Shown piece by piece: positions 17,872 to 26,702 of a stretch of DNA of 55,654 nucleotides. Positions within the stretch are counted from its first letter, which is position 1, and the number at the start of each line of letters is the position of its first letter. Both the position numbers and the translations under genes were made by a program. Origin of the DNA: an uncultured Eubacteriales bacterium (GTDB taxonomy: Bacteria; Bacillota; Clostridia; Oscillospirales; Oscillospiraceae); assembly GCA_900545925.1 (NCBI GenBank), contig URAZ01000023.1, forward strand, positions 1 through 55,654, read 5' to 3'. The notes under the pieces were generated by a model. The model did not search any database. It was not told the DNA's origin and was given only the letters and a program-made list of their open reading frames with translations.

Positions 17872-19458
17872 ATGGCATTAAATGAGCGAATCTGCCGGCT
17901 GCGGACGAATGCACAATTATCCCAGGAAGCATTTGCTGATATTTTTCACGTTTCACGTCAATCTGTTCAGAAATGGGAAAATGGGAGCGCAACGCCGGAA
18001 TTGTCAAAAATCATTGATATGGCAAGATACTTTGACGTCTCACTCGATCAGCTGGTTCTCGGTATGGACAAGCGGGCAGTTGAGTGCATGGAATACGGGA
18101 AAATACCACGTCCGCAATATGCCAATATGCCGGAGTGGGAGTTGTATGTATCGGACATCCTGATCGAATATCAGCAGTCTATTGAAGAAGGCTTGGATAT
18201 CAGCGCATATCAGGAACTGTTCCGTGCCGTGTCTGTGCTTCCGGCAGGCGATATAAAAAAGCGGCTTGGAGATATCCTGTTTGACATTGTCAGATATGCG
18301 CATCCAGCTGCGGACTATGCGTATCAGGAGCCGTCCGAACTCTATGCAATTCGCGCACTTCGCAAGCGGACACCGCTTGCTCTGGACGCCGCGCCGCTGC
18401 CGCTGGAAAAGAAAATTGCTGGTGCATGGATGGGACGCATCTGCGGCTGTATGCTTGGCAAATCGCTTGAAAGTATCCGCACCAATGAACTGATTCCTTT
18501 CCTGAAAGAAACGGATAACTATCCGATGCACCGATATGTCCATAAAAGTGAGCTTACGGATGATCGCTGCAAGCGGTATCCGTATTTCAACACCAATCAT
18601 ATTTGCGTCGATGAAACCGACGGAATGCCTGTCGATGACGACACAAATTACATCGTGTTAGCGCAGCAGCTCATTGAGAACTACGGAAAGGACTTTACGC
18701 CAGACGACGTTTCGCTCACCTGGCTGCAATACCAGAGCAAGAATGCGTACTGCACGGCAGAGCGTGTTGCGTTCTGCAACTTCGTGAAGGGCTATAAGCC
18801 GCCGCAGTCGGCTGTCTATCAGAATCCGTATCGGGAATGGATCGGCGCACAGATCCGCGGAGACTATTTTGGCTATATCAACCCCGGCGACCCGGAACTC
18901 GCGGCTGAAATGGCATGGCGCGACGCTTCAATCTCGCATGTCAAAAATGGCATTTACGGTGAGATGTTTGTCGCAGCAATGCTGGCGGCTGCAGCCGTAA
19001 ACGAAAACATTGTACAGGTGATTGAGGCTGGCCTGTCGGAGATTCCTGAAACCTCACGGTTGTACGAGGCAATTCAAAAAATCCTCGCAATGTACAGTGA
19101 CGGCGCATCTGAGGAAGCTGTTTTTGCCGAAATTCATCGGCAATATGATGAATACACGCCGCATGGCTGGTGTCATACGATTCCCAATGCGATGATCGTT
19201 GCTGCAGCGCTTCTGTATGGCCACGGTGACTATGGACGCACGATCTGTATGGCAGTGCAGACAGGCTTTGATACCGACTGTAACGGCGCGACAGCCGGCT
19301 CGGTTCTCGGCATGATAAAGGGCATTGATTCAATTCCGGAATATTGGAAAGAACCGATGCACGACACACTGCATACGTCGATTTTCCAAGTCGGCACGAT
19401 CCGGATATCTGACGGCGTAAAGAAAACCATGGAGCATATTCATATGCTGCACAATTAG
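17872..19458 (+). CDS. XRE-type HTH fused to ADP-ribosylglycohydrolase domain
   Basis: 528 residues. Residues 1-66 are a standard lambda-repressor-like HTH (LSQEAFADIFHVSRQSVQKWENGSATPELSKIIDMARYFDVSLDQL). Residues about 75-170 form an undefined helical linker. From about 180 to the end is an ADP-ribosylglycohydrolase fold: KKIAGAWMGRICGCMLGKSLE, the first metal motif VDDDTNYIV (canonical TDDTxM) and the second, GFDTDCNGATAGSVLG (canonical DTD). Family members hydrolyse N- or O-glycosidic bonds of ADP-ribose using two Mg ions; members in sugar loci may act on other glycosides. The fusion suggests either a regulator whose hydrolase domain senses the ligand or an enzyme with self-regulation. 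Own promoter, monocistronic. Confidence 0.8.
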   Translation: MALNERICRLRTNAQLSQEAFADIFHVSRQSVQKWENGSATPELSKIIDMARYFDVSLDQLVLGMDKRAVECMEYGKIPRPQYANMPEWELYVSDILIEYQQSIEEGLDISAYQELFRAVSVLPAGDIKKRLGDILFDIVRYAHPAADYAYQEPSELYAIRALRKRTPLALDAAPLPLEKKIAGAWMGRICGCMLGKSLESIRTNELIPFLKETDNYPMHRYVHKSELTDDRCKRYPYFNTNHICVDETDGMPVDDDTNYIVLAQQLIENYGKDFTPDDVSLTWLQYQSKNAYCTAERVAFCNFVKGYKPPQSAVYQNPYREWIGAQIRGDYFGYINPGDPELAAEMAWRDASISHVKNGIYGEMFVAAMLAAAAVNENIVQVIEAGLSEIPETSRLYEAIQKILAMYSDGASEEAVFAEIHRQYDEYTPHGWCHTIPNAMIVAAALLYGHGDYGRTICMAVQTGFDTDCNGATAGSVLGMIKGIDSIPEYWKEPMHDTLHTSIFQVGTIRISDGVKKTMEHIHMLHN

Positions 19459-19465
19459 AAATAAC

Positions 19466-19519
19466 AAAAATAACAAAAATGACAGCATGGACGCTGCAAA
19501 GAGGGAACGTCCATGCTGT
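19466..19519 (-). terminator. Terminator between convergent genes
   Basis: A perfect 12-bp stem (19508-19519 with 19482-19493, 14-base loop). On the minus strand it is followed by a T-rich tract (CATTTTTGTTATTTTTG), making it the terminator of the second isomerase gene; on the plus side only TCTTGT follows. Confidence 0.75.
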
Positions 19520-19543
19520 TCTTGTCGAAAATACAGTCGTACC

Positions 19544-20230
19544 TTACTTCGCTGCCGGATATTCGTTACAGAGCAGACGGTAAGCTTCTTCATCCTCCTC
19601 AATTTTGGGGAACCGCCCGACAGACGGATTGAATCGGTTGTCAGTGTTGTCATCGTTGCACTGGCTGACCTCGCCCAGAAGAACAGCTCCCGTTCCCGGC
19701 TCGACCTCGAAATCATGGTACATATACTGCTGAATGTGGATGCTCTCGCCCGGTGTCAGGCGTACCTGCGTCCCAGCAGGCACCGTGTACATCCGGCCGT
19801 CGCAGTGGACGGTCACATCAGATTTGCGGTCAATGGACTCGTCGGGCAGGCTGTTATAGACCCGAATGAGGATGTTACCACCGCCGCGGTTGATAATGTC
19901 TTCGGTCTTGTACCAGTGGAAATGGTTCGGGGAATACTGCCCTTCCTTCATGTATAGCAGCTTTTCGGCATAGACCTTCGGATACTTGTCTTGCATGGCG
20001 CGGTTACCGTTGCGGATCGTAATGAGCGACATACCAACCTTGTCGAAATCGCCGAGGCCGTAATCGGTAATGTCCCAGCCGAGCATACAGTCGCGGACTT
20101 CATCGTATTCATGCCCCTTGGTTTTCCATTCTTCCGGCGTGAAGTGGCAGAACGGCGGCAGGTAGCAATGCCCCCGTGCGCACATGACCTCCAGTTCTTT
20201 CAGTGCTTTATTGATTTCAGAACGCTTCAT
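19544..20230 (-). CDS. D-lyxose ketol-isomerase family sugar isomerase (copy 2)
   Basis: 228 residues, very close to the protein encoded at 2661-3359 along its whole length (same start MKRSEINKALKELE, same HFHWYKTEDIINRGGGN metal motif, same RLLCNEYPAAK end). The differences cluster in substrate-loop positions such as SIDRKSDVTVHCDGRMYTV and IHIQQYMYHDF. It catalyses a metal-dependent aldose-ketose isomerisation in the cytoplasm. It is the last gene of the minus-strand group TIM-barrel protein - YgjV-like - isomerase, 124 bases behind YgjV, with a strong terminator after it. It may be specialised for a different pentose or hexose than copy 1. Confidence 0.85.
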   Translation of the reverse strand: MKRSEINKALKELEVMCARGHCYLPPFCHFTPEEWKTKGHEYDEVRDCMLGWDITDYGLGDFDKVGMSLITIRNGNRAMQDKYPKVYAEKLLYMKEGQYSPNHFHWYKTEDIINRGGGNILIRVYNSLPDESIDRKSDVTVHCDGRMYTVPAGTQVRLTPGESIHIQQYMYHDFEVEPGTGAVLLGEVSQCNDDNTDNRFNPSVGRFPKIEEDEEAYRLLCNEYPAAK

Positions 20231-20354
20231 TGAGATTCTCCTTTATCGTTCGGATTTGTTTTTGGGATTACAACTTTAACTGGGTTTACGGCTGGTTACC
20301 AACAGAAATGCCTATGTGTTTTCTTATATTCTTTGCGTCAGCAATTATCGCAGA

Positions 20355-20867
20355 TCAACCGCACTGCTTTTTCTTGATATCATGTCTGAGAATGCCAATC
20401 ACGATGGAGGTCATCGCAATCAGTTCATTGACCGCCGCGGAGTAGGCCCCATTCACAACGTTGTAGATCAGCCAGCACGGGCCAGAGAAAAATGAGATCA
20501 GGCGGATTTTCTTACTTGTTTTCATCCAAAGCGCCACGGTAGACAGGAGCGAGCCGATCATAGGCAAAATGCTGTACGCATTTTGCCATGTCGCAATGCC
20601 GGCAGCAAGCAGAAGCAGAATGAAAAGCGCGAGCCACCAGTTTGACTTTGCCCATTTCTTATCGATTGAAAAGAAAAGACTCCTGAAAAAATTGATGGAA
20701 TCGAGGCATGCACCGGTCACGGCTCCGATGAGAAACAGTTGTGTACAGAACATCAAACTTGCCAACACCTGAAAGAGCATGACATTTTTTCTCTGTGAAC
20801 ACTGAAACGACAGGATCGAGCAGATAATTCCTATTATGCCGATCACCTCTGCAATCACTTTGACCAT
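20355..20867 (-). CDS. YgjV-family integral membrane protein
   Basis: 170 residues from the ATG at 20867 (GAGGAAAGGA upstream). Five to six hydrophobic helices cover nearly the whole length (AEVIGIIGIICSILSFQCSQRK, LMFCTQLFLIGAVTGACLDSINFFRSLFF, WWLALFILLLLAAGIATW). The pattern, including a short basic loop after helix 1 and a conserved NFFRSLFF segment, fits the YgjV family of bacterial inner-membrane proteins of unknown function. It lies 19 bases after the TIM-barrel gene and so is probably co-transcribed; export or sensing of a sugar product is only a guess. Confidence 0.65.
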   Translation of the reverse strand: MVKVIAEVIGIIGIICSILSFQCSQRKNVMLFQVLASLMFCTQLFLIGAVTGACLDSINFFRSLFFSIDKKWAKSNWWLALFILLLLAAGIATWQNAYSILPMIGSLLSTVALWMKTSKKIRLISFFSGPCWLIYNVVNGAYSAAVNELIAMTSIVIGILRHDIKKKQCG

Positions 20868-20886
20868 GATATGTGTCCTTTCCTCG

Positions 20887-22227
20887 TTACGGCTGCTTTT
20901 GCAGAAACACCATGCCGCCTGCCGGGATTTCGATTGTCGCCGCACATTTACCGGTCACACGGTCAAGCCACTGATCCTGAAACACCAGCTTGCCGCTGCT
21001 TTTCCCGAGATTTGAAATGCACAGATAGCACACGTCGTTTACAAACATGCTTATATGGATATCATTTCCGGCCGGCGCGGTCAGAATCCTGCGGTCCTTC
21101 GCAATATCGATAAAGCACAAAGAATCCTCGCTGACCATTGGCTTATAGAGTTTCAGATATGTGAACCATTTTTCGCGCAGACGCTCATCATCCGGAATAT
21201 CGGACCATTCGCTGTAAACAAACGGGCCATTCGGATGGTTGCGGTAATATTCTCTGATTTTTCTGAAATGCCGGCTCTCTGCGTCGTCGTGGTACACGAC
21301 ATTGGGTGCACAGCTGCGTTCGCCAGTGATCGGGCGTCCGTCCAATCGGAGCAGGAACTGCAAAAACGGCAATGCGCGCGAAAAATAAATATCTCCGTTT
21401 GTTTCGTTGGTGAATTTATAATCCGGGCAGGGGATGACGTAGGGGCTGTACTGCACTGTTCTGAGAAGCTCCTCGGATGTTTTGCAGCTTTCGCCGACCC
21501 ACAGGTAGTCGTAGATTTTCTCGTTTGATACCGGAAGCTGCAGCTCTCCGATATGAAGTTTAACGATTCCATGGTATTCGTTTTTTACGACAGAATACAT
21601 CCGCACCAGCAGATCTTCAATATACGGGTCATATTCCTCCATGCCATACGGATTGCCCTCTCCGTCCCGCCGGTCGTATCCCATATCGTTGAAGATCCCA
21701 TCAAACGCATATTCATCCATCATGCGGTGCAGATTGTCGAACAGGTATTGATTCCATTCGGGAGAGGCGGCATTGCAGCACCTGTAGCGGTAATAATTTT
21801 GAACCAGCATCAGCTTTGGATCGGCGACAAACTTCTCGGTAAAATCCGGATCCCGTTCATCAAAGAAGCCGCTCGATAGATACGGCAGAACCTTGATGTG
21901 AAAGGAATGGCACAGGTCAATGAATTCCTTTAAGCCGTCTTTGTCGTGAGAAGAAAATTTATCTGCGCCCATAATCCGCATGGCGTCGTTCCATTCCTCA
22001 TGGATCTGAATCAGACCGACGCCGTTTTCGGAGAGCTTCCGAATCAAATCGTGATCGTACGCGGTAGGGCGTATGGTCATTTTATTTGGGTACTCACCAA
22101 GATTGTATATCACCTGGCCGGGGATATAATCGTGTATGTGCATCCGCCTCAGGCATGATTTGACGACTGAATTTGCATATTTTACGTTTGCAATCCGTTT
22201 GCGATAATCCGTATTCGTGTAATTCAT
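20887..22227 (-). CDS. Unclassified TIM-barrel glycoside-hydrolase-like protein
   Basis: 446 residues, no signal peptide. The order of motifs suggests a (beta/alpha)8 barrel related to alpha-amylase/melibiase-type clans: NGVGLIQIHEEWND, FHIKVLPYLSSGFFDERDPDF, then YAFDGIFNDMGYDRRDGEG with an aspartate at the end of strand 4, VKLHIGELQLP on the next strand and LWVGESC. The last ~60 residues form a small beta domain (MFVNDVCYLCISNLGKS). A nucleophile Asp in NDMGYD and a Glu in IGEL or VGES would fit a retaining enzyme. I do not recognise the family. It heads the minus-strand group with YgjV and isomerase copy 2, behind the hairpin at 22308-22343. Confidence 0.55.
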   Translation of the reverse strand: MNYTNTDYRKRIANVKYANSVVKSCLRRMHIHDYIPGQVIYNLGEYPNKMTIRPTAYDHDLIRKLSENGVGLIQIHEEWNDAMRIMGADKFSSHDKDGLKEFIDLCHSFHIKVLPYLSSGFFDERDPDFTEKFVADPKLMLVQNYYRYRCCNAASPEWNQYLFDNLHRMMDEYAFDGIFNDMGYDRRDGEGNPYGMEEYDPYIEDLLVRMYSVVKNEYHGIVKLHIGELQLPVSNEKIYDYLWVGESCKTSEELLRTVQYSPYVIPCPDYKFTNETNGDIYFSRALPFLQFLLRLDGRPITGERSCAPNVVYHDDAESRHFRKIREYYRNHPNGPFVYSEWSDIPDDERLREKWFTYLKLYKPMVSEDSLCFIDIAKDRRILTAPAGNDIHISMFVNDVCYLCISNLGKSSGKLVFQDQWLDRVTGKCAATIEIPAGGMVFLQKQP

Positions 22228-22307
22228 GACGTGTCCCTTTCTCTTTCAAATGTGTTTTCATGCGAAGCACTGCACATAGTTCTGGCACGGTCAAACTGAA
22301 ACAGCCG

Positions 22308-22343
22308 ATGCAGCCCTGCGGTCGATAAACCGCAGGGCTGCAT
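22308..22343 (-). terminator. Strong hairpin after the surface-protein gene
   Basis: A perfect 15-bp stem (22308-22322 with 22329-22343), 6-base loop. It lies 19 bases past the stop of the minus-strand surface-protein gene. The T tract on the minus side is poor (CGGCTGTTTC), so termination may be partial and some read-through into the TIM-barrel gene is possible. Confidence 0.55.
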
Positions 22344-22361
22344 TTCACAGATAGCGGGGAG

Positions 22362-25300
22362 TTACTTCACAAACTGCTGATGAAAGCGCGCGACGGCAAC
22401 CGCGACCTCGGCACGGGTCGCATCTGCACCGGCGTTGAGTTTTCCGCTCGTCGGCAGCAGAAGATTCGTGGCAATCGCCCATTTCACAGCGCTCTGCGCA
22501 TAGGCAGATACCTTTGCACTGTCAGTGTAGCCGCTCAGCGAGGCGGATGCACTGACATCAAAGCCCTTTGTCTTGCCTGCATAGCGATAGAGGATCGCAG
22601 CAAGCTGTTCGCGTGTGACAGAGTCTTCGGGGCCGAATTTTCCATTGGAATAGCCGCCGACGATTCCCTGCGCCGCCGCCCATTCAACGGCCTTGGAATA
22701 CCATCTGCCGCTCGGAACATCGGAGAATTTTCCGCTATAAGAGACGGAAGGCTCACCTTCGATGCGGTACAGGATCGTGACCAGCATTGCGCGCGTCAGT
22801 GTATCGCGGGGAGAGAAACTGCTGGTGCCGGTTCCGTTCATCAGATTCTTCTGGTAAACATACTGAACCTCATCATAGAACCAGTCGCTGGACGAGACAT
22901 CCTTAAATGTATTATTTTCAGAAGGACGGGTCACAGGAACCACGATGATCGGCTGATCCGGCGTGTCAATGGGTGCGTCGGAAGCAAGGCGATCCAGCGC
23001 AGCCTTGGCTTCGGCCAGAGCTGCATTGACCTCATCCACCGTGCCTGCCGCATTGATGGCTTTCGTCGCTTTTATGATCGCGTCAACTGCGGGTCTGGTG
23101 TTTGCACCGGTGAAGGTTTTGCCGTCGGCGTAGTCCTTCAGCGCCTCCTCTGCATTCTGCTTTGCTTCTGCAAGACGTTCTTCCTCCGAGGGTTCGCCGC
23201 CAGAGGCCAGCTTACGCAGCGCTTCTTTTGCCGTTGCCAGCGCGTCTGCTACATCGTCCAGAGTTTCCGCGGCATTGATCTCCGCAATGCCGTCATTCAG
23301 GATGCGCTCCGCTTCGGACTGCTTATCTGCGGGGAAGTCTTTGCTCTGCATGTATGCACGCAGTTCCTCGATTGCGTCCTGCTTCGCTTTGGCCAGCCTC
23401 TCAGCAGCGCCAGAGATACTCTCGATCTGATCGATCGCGGCCTTTGCCGCAGCCAGTGCTTTATCGACCGCTGCAACGCTCGTTGCGGCGTCGATCGCGG
23501 CATTGCCCTTCTTCTTTTCAGCCTTTACCAGATTCCAGTTTTCCAGCGTGTAGTCGCTGCGGACTGCATACTTGTCCAGTGCGTCCTTGGCAGCAGCTTT
23601 CGCAGCTGCCAATTCCTCTGCCGTGATCTGCTCATCGGTTTTGATCGCAGCCAGAAGATCGCAGCATTTTTTCGTCAACTTTTCAATGCTCTGCTTGGTA
23701 TCAAATGTGTCAACCAGCTGCGCAAATGCGCTCTGCAGCTTTTGAACCTCCATTTTCTGTGCCTCACGGTAATCATCGGGATCGGCTGCATCGGACACGG
23801 TTTTCTTCGCGGCGGCAATTTGCGCACTCATTTCGGTTTTTGTCGCGGAAATCGGTTTCACTGCCTGGATAGCGCTGACTGCGGCGGCTGCTGCGGCGTC
23901 AGCCGATGCAGCATCGGAAGCCTGCTTTACCGCATTGATGCCATTCATTTTTGCCGTCTGTACTAGAGCCCAGTTCCAGTATGTATAAGCGTTCTGGTCG
24001 AGCGCTGCAACTGCTGCGTCGAGGGAATCAAGCGCTGCATTTTTTGCGGTATCCAGCGCATTCGCCTCGCCGGGGATCTCAACAACAATGATATGATCGA
24101 ACCAGAAATCGCCGGTTCCACTGACGGCGGGCTGTACGTTGATATACTCAGCGTTGGCGGCAGTGTAGATCGTGGCCGATATCGCAGTCCAGTCTGCCTG
24201 CGGCCCGGTCAGGATATTTCCCTTTTGTACGTCGTTGTAGATATCACCCCATGTAGGCGTCGCAAAGCATTCACCGAGATTCAGCCAGATTTTTGCCTCA
24301 GCAGAGGTCTCAGCAGAGGTTTTTGCCTGAAGCGTGATCTTGTAACTTGTATTGGGCTTTACAGCAGTGCGGAAATCTGTACCAAGCGATACCTCTGTAA
24401 CGGCTGCGGTCCCAACATGATAGTGCATGGAATACGTGCCGGAGTATGCGACTGTGTTGTCTCGCTCAATGGAGCAGCTCGATTCAACACCGCTCGGATA
24501 ATAATGTGCGCGGGTCCATGTGCCCGCAAAATCCTTCTCAAAGCCGGGATTTGCAAGCATGGAGCGGAAAATTTCATCTGCGGCCTGCGGAACCGTGCGG
24601 GTTTCGCTCAGATTGATGTCGTCATAATACCATTCGCCCTTGCCCTCGGTGACAAGATCGACGCACAGAAGCGTTGCGTCTGCCTGCGAGGTGAAGGTCG
24701 CGGTCAGCACCTGCCAGCCATTTGTCGAACCGGTGATCGTATTGCCGAACTGTGTATCCTTGTGATATTCCTGCCAGGAGCTGTTGCACTCACCGAGTGC
24801 GAAATATGTTTTTGCGGTTTCTGCGGTACCATCCGCAGCTTTGACCTTGATGGAAATCGTGTACTCGGTGTTGGGCTTGATGGAAACGCGATAATCTGTG
24901 CTGAAGAAGTAGCGGCCATTGCTGCCGTCACTGCTTAGATGCAGGGACTTTGCTCCTGCATAAGATTGTGAATCGTCGAGAGCGTGCGTTGTGTTATTGC
25001 CCCATTCAAGATGGCGTGTCCAGAATTCTGAGTAATTTTCCTCAAAGCTGTAATTCGGGAAGAGATAGACCGGATCATCTGCAGCTGCTTCAACGGGCGA
25101 CCATGTCGGATTCTGCATACCCGCGCCTGCAATCGTGCAGTCCGAACCGGATGCCAGTGCGAAATTGCCCTTATCGGGATTCACATACTTTACCGCGCCA
25201 GTCTGACCATTCTTGTCAAAGCCAAGACCGGAGATGGTTTGCGTCGTATTTCCGTCATATTTGTCCTCAAAATAACCGTCACCATACTTCGCGTCGGTTT

Positions 25301-26426
25301 CAGCGTCATTCTGCCAGACAGACCAATCGACCTTCTGCGCATAGCTGCAGCCGCTGGCACCCCAGTTTTCGATCACAGCCGGATAAACGGAGTTGCTTGC
25401 GGCGCTGTTGTCGTAGAAGTTGTGATCGATGCTGTTATACAGGCAGTTAAGCAGCGGGAAATAGATGTGGTAGCTGGCGATCGTCGTTTCGTGCGGCTGC
25501 ATCGGCCCAAAAAGGTTGTAAGCGACCGTGTTGTCGTGTGCGCGTTCTGTGACGTAGACGTCGCTCATTTTGTTGTGATAATAGGTGTTGTTCTTGACCG
25601 TAACATTGTAGCACTGGCTGAGAACCGTGCCGAGCGCGGTGTTCACGAACAGGTTGTTCTCCACCAGCCCGTCATGCACCGGCTCGTGGTTGAACTGCAC
25701 GCCGGAGCCGCTGGGGATCTCGTGGAAATAGCAGCCGCGAACCGTGACATTGGAGGAACCCGTGGAAACATAGACGCCGTGGTCGAGCATGCTGCCGAGA
25801 TCACGCGCGTAGCCGATATTCCAAATCTCGCAGCCCTCGATCAGAACGTTTGTGCTGCCAATAACCACGATGCCGTCATAAGCACTCGCGCCATGAACAA
25901 GCGAGGTCACGTCGTGCAGCTTCATGTTTACGATCTCAAAATGATCGCAGCCGTTGCGCAGATAAACTGCGTCCTGCGTGTAATTCCGGAATTCCAGACC
26001 CTCAATATGCCAGTAGGCACAGCTGTCAAACAGCATGCCGATGGTAGCGTCGCCATACCATTCGCCGTCAAAAACCGGCGTTTCACCTGGATAATTCAGA
26101 ACTGTGAACCATTTATCGACTGTCCCCTTTTTTTGGGAGATTCCGCGCCCGGTTCCCGCAGAACGGTACAGACCGCCGCGGACATAAAGCAGGTCGCCGG
26201 GGTTCATGGCGTTCATAGCCGCTTCCAGCGTGGCAAACGGCTCGGCATAGCTGCCGGGATTGGCGTCGCTGCCATTCGGCGCGACGTAGAGAATTCTGCC
26301 GTCTGCAGCGACGGGGGTGCGCGGAGCAGCGCTTGCTGCGGATGCAATCGGGAGTAAGCCAAGCAGCAGGCAGACAGTCAGCAATGCTGCGCCGAGCCTG
26401 GTGCAAAGCAAGCTGGGCTTTTTCAT
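22362..26426 (-). CDS. S-layer-anchored beta-helix surface protein with CBM-like modules
   Basis: 1354 residues from the ATG at 26426 (GGAGGAAC upstream). Order: signal peptide (~1-33); DUF1565/right-handed beta-helix region (~45-430) with YVAPNGSDANPGSYAEPF and repeated turn-like units (VIEGCEIWNIGY, VTVRGCYFHEIP, NNTYYHNKMSDVYV); two carbohydrate-binding-like sandwiches (~455-610 NYSFEENYSEFWTRHLEWG and ~620-770 NPGFEKDFAGTWTRAHYY); an Ala/Lys-rich helical repeat region (~790-1155); and three SLH modules to the end (KDVSSSDWFYDEVQYVYQK; DVPSGRWYSKAVEWAAAQG; the third weaker). It is displayed on the wall and binds, perhaps cleaves, polysaccharide; beta-helix folds include pectate and other uronate lyases, which would fit the KDG pathway downstream. 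Its promoter carries the shared GTGGAAAAATG-type repeats. Confidence 0.85.
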   Translation of the reverse strand: MKKPSLLCTRLGAALLTVCLLLGLLPIASAASAAPRTPVAADGRILYVAPNGSDANPGSYAEPFATLEAAMNAMNPGDLLYVRGGLYRSAGTGRGISQKKGTVDKWFTVLNYPGETPVFDGEWYGDATIGMLFDSCAYWHIEGLEFRNYTQDAVYLRNGCDHFEIVNMKLHDVTSLVHGASAYDGIVVIGSTNVLIEGCEIWNIGYARDLGSMLDHGVYVSTGSSNVTVRGCYFHEIPSGSGVQFNHEPVHDGLVENNLFVNTALGTVLSQCYNVTVKNNTYYHNKMSDVYVTERAHDNTVAYNLFGPMQPHETTIASYHIYFPLLNCLYNSIDHNFYDNSAASNSVYPAVIENWGASGCSYAQKVDWSVWQNDAETDAKYGDGYFEDKYDGNTTQTISGLGFDKNGQTGAVKYVNPDKGNFALASGSDCTIAGAGMQNPTWSPVEAAADDPVYLFPNYSFEENYSEFWTRHLEWGNNTTHALDDSQSYAGAKSLHLSSDGSNGRYFFSTDYRVSIKPNTEYTISIKVKAADGTAETAKTYFALGECNSSWQEYHKDTQFGNTITGSTNGWQVLTATFTSQADATLLCVDLVTEGKGEWYYDDINLSETRTVPQAADEIFRSMLANPGFEKDFAGTWTRAHYYPSGVESSCSIERDNTVAYSGTYSMHYHVGTAAVTEVSLGTDFRTAVKPNTSYKITLQAKTSAETSAEAKIWLNLGECFATPTWGDIYNDVQKGNILTGPQADWTAISATIYTAANAEYINVQPAVSGTGDFWFDHIIVVEIPGEANALDTAKNAALDSLDAAVAALDQNAYTYWNWALVQTAKMNGINAVKQASDAASADAAAAAAVSAIQAVKPISATKTEMSAQIAAAKKTVSDAADPDDYREAQKMEVQKLQSAFAQLVDTFDTKQSIEKLTKKCCDLLAAIKTDEQITAEELAAAKAAAKDALDKYAVRSDYTLENWNLVKAEKKKGNAAIDAATSVAAVDKALAAAKAAIDQIESISGAAERLAKAKQDAIEELRAYMQSKDFPADKQSEAERILNDGIAEINAAETLDDVADALATAKEALRKLASGGEPSEEERLAEAKQNAEEALKDYADGKTFTGANTRPAVDAIIKATKAINAAGTVDEVNAALAEAKAALDRLASDAPIDTPDQPIIVVPVTRPSENNTFKDVSSSDWFYDEVQYVYQKNLMNGTGTSSFSPRDTLTRAMLVTILYRIEGEPSVSYSGKFSDVPSGRWYSKAVEWAAAQGIVGGYSNGKFGPEDSVTREQLAAILYRYAGKTKGFDVSASASLSGYTDSAKVSAYAQSAVKWAIATNLLLPTSGKLNAGADATRAEVAVAVARFHQQFVK

Positions 26427-26476
26427 GTGTAGTTCCTCCTCATTCTCATTCCGGGTGTACCCGGTTCGGTACAAGT

Positions 26477-26541
26477 ATCATACGCGATAAATGCCGCCGG
26501 CGGCAATTAACCAATTTCCGCATTCGTCTGCATTTTTCTAC
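26477..26541 (-). promoter_or_regulatory. AraC2-box promoter of the surface-protein gene
   Basis: Minus strand: GTAGAAAAATG starts at 26541, GCGGAAATTGG at 26521 (20 bp apart), -35 TTGCCG starts at 26506 (15 bp further), an 18-bp spacer, then -10 TATGAT at 26482-26477. The geometry is identical to four other promoters in the window. Confidence 0.65.
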
Positions 26542-26586
26542 GAATTGCATCTTTGCATGGACAAATACGCTGTAGCAGCATGGTGT

Positions 26587-26651
26587 GTGGAAAAATGCAG
26601 ACCAAAGTGGAAAACCGTGAATTTACGCCGCAAAGCGCCGCATGCTATACT
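26587..26651 (+). promoter_or_regulatory. AraC2-box promoter of the ADP-ribosylglycohydrolase operon
   Basis: Plus strand: GTGGAAAAATG at 26587, GTGGAAAA at 26607 (20 bp apart), -35 TTTACG at 26622 (15 bp further), an 18-bp spacer, then TGC-TATACT with the -10 at 26646-26651. It is divergent from the surface-protein promoter, with 45 bp between the two boxes. Confidence 0.7.
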
Positions 26652-26702
26652 GATGCTGTCACAAGATATACGCAAGATATGATAGGAATAGGAGAAACGC
26701 AT

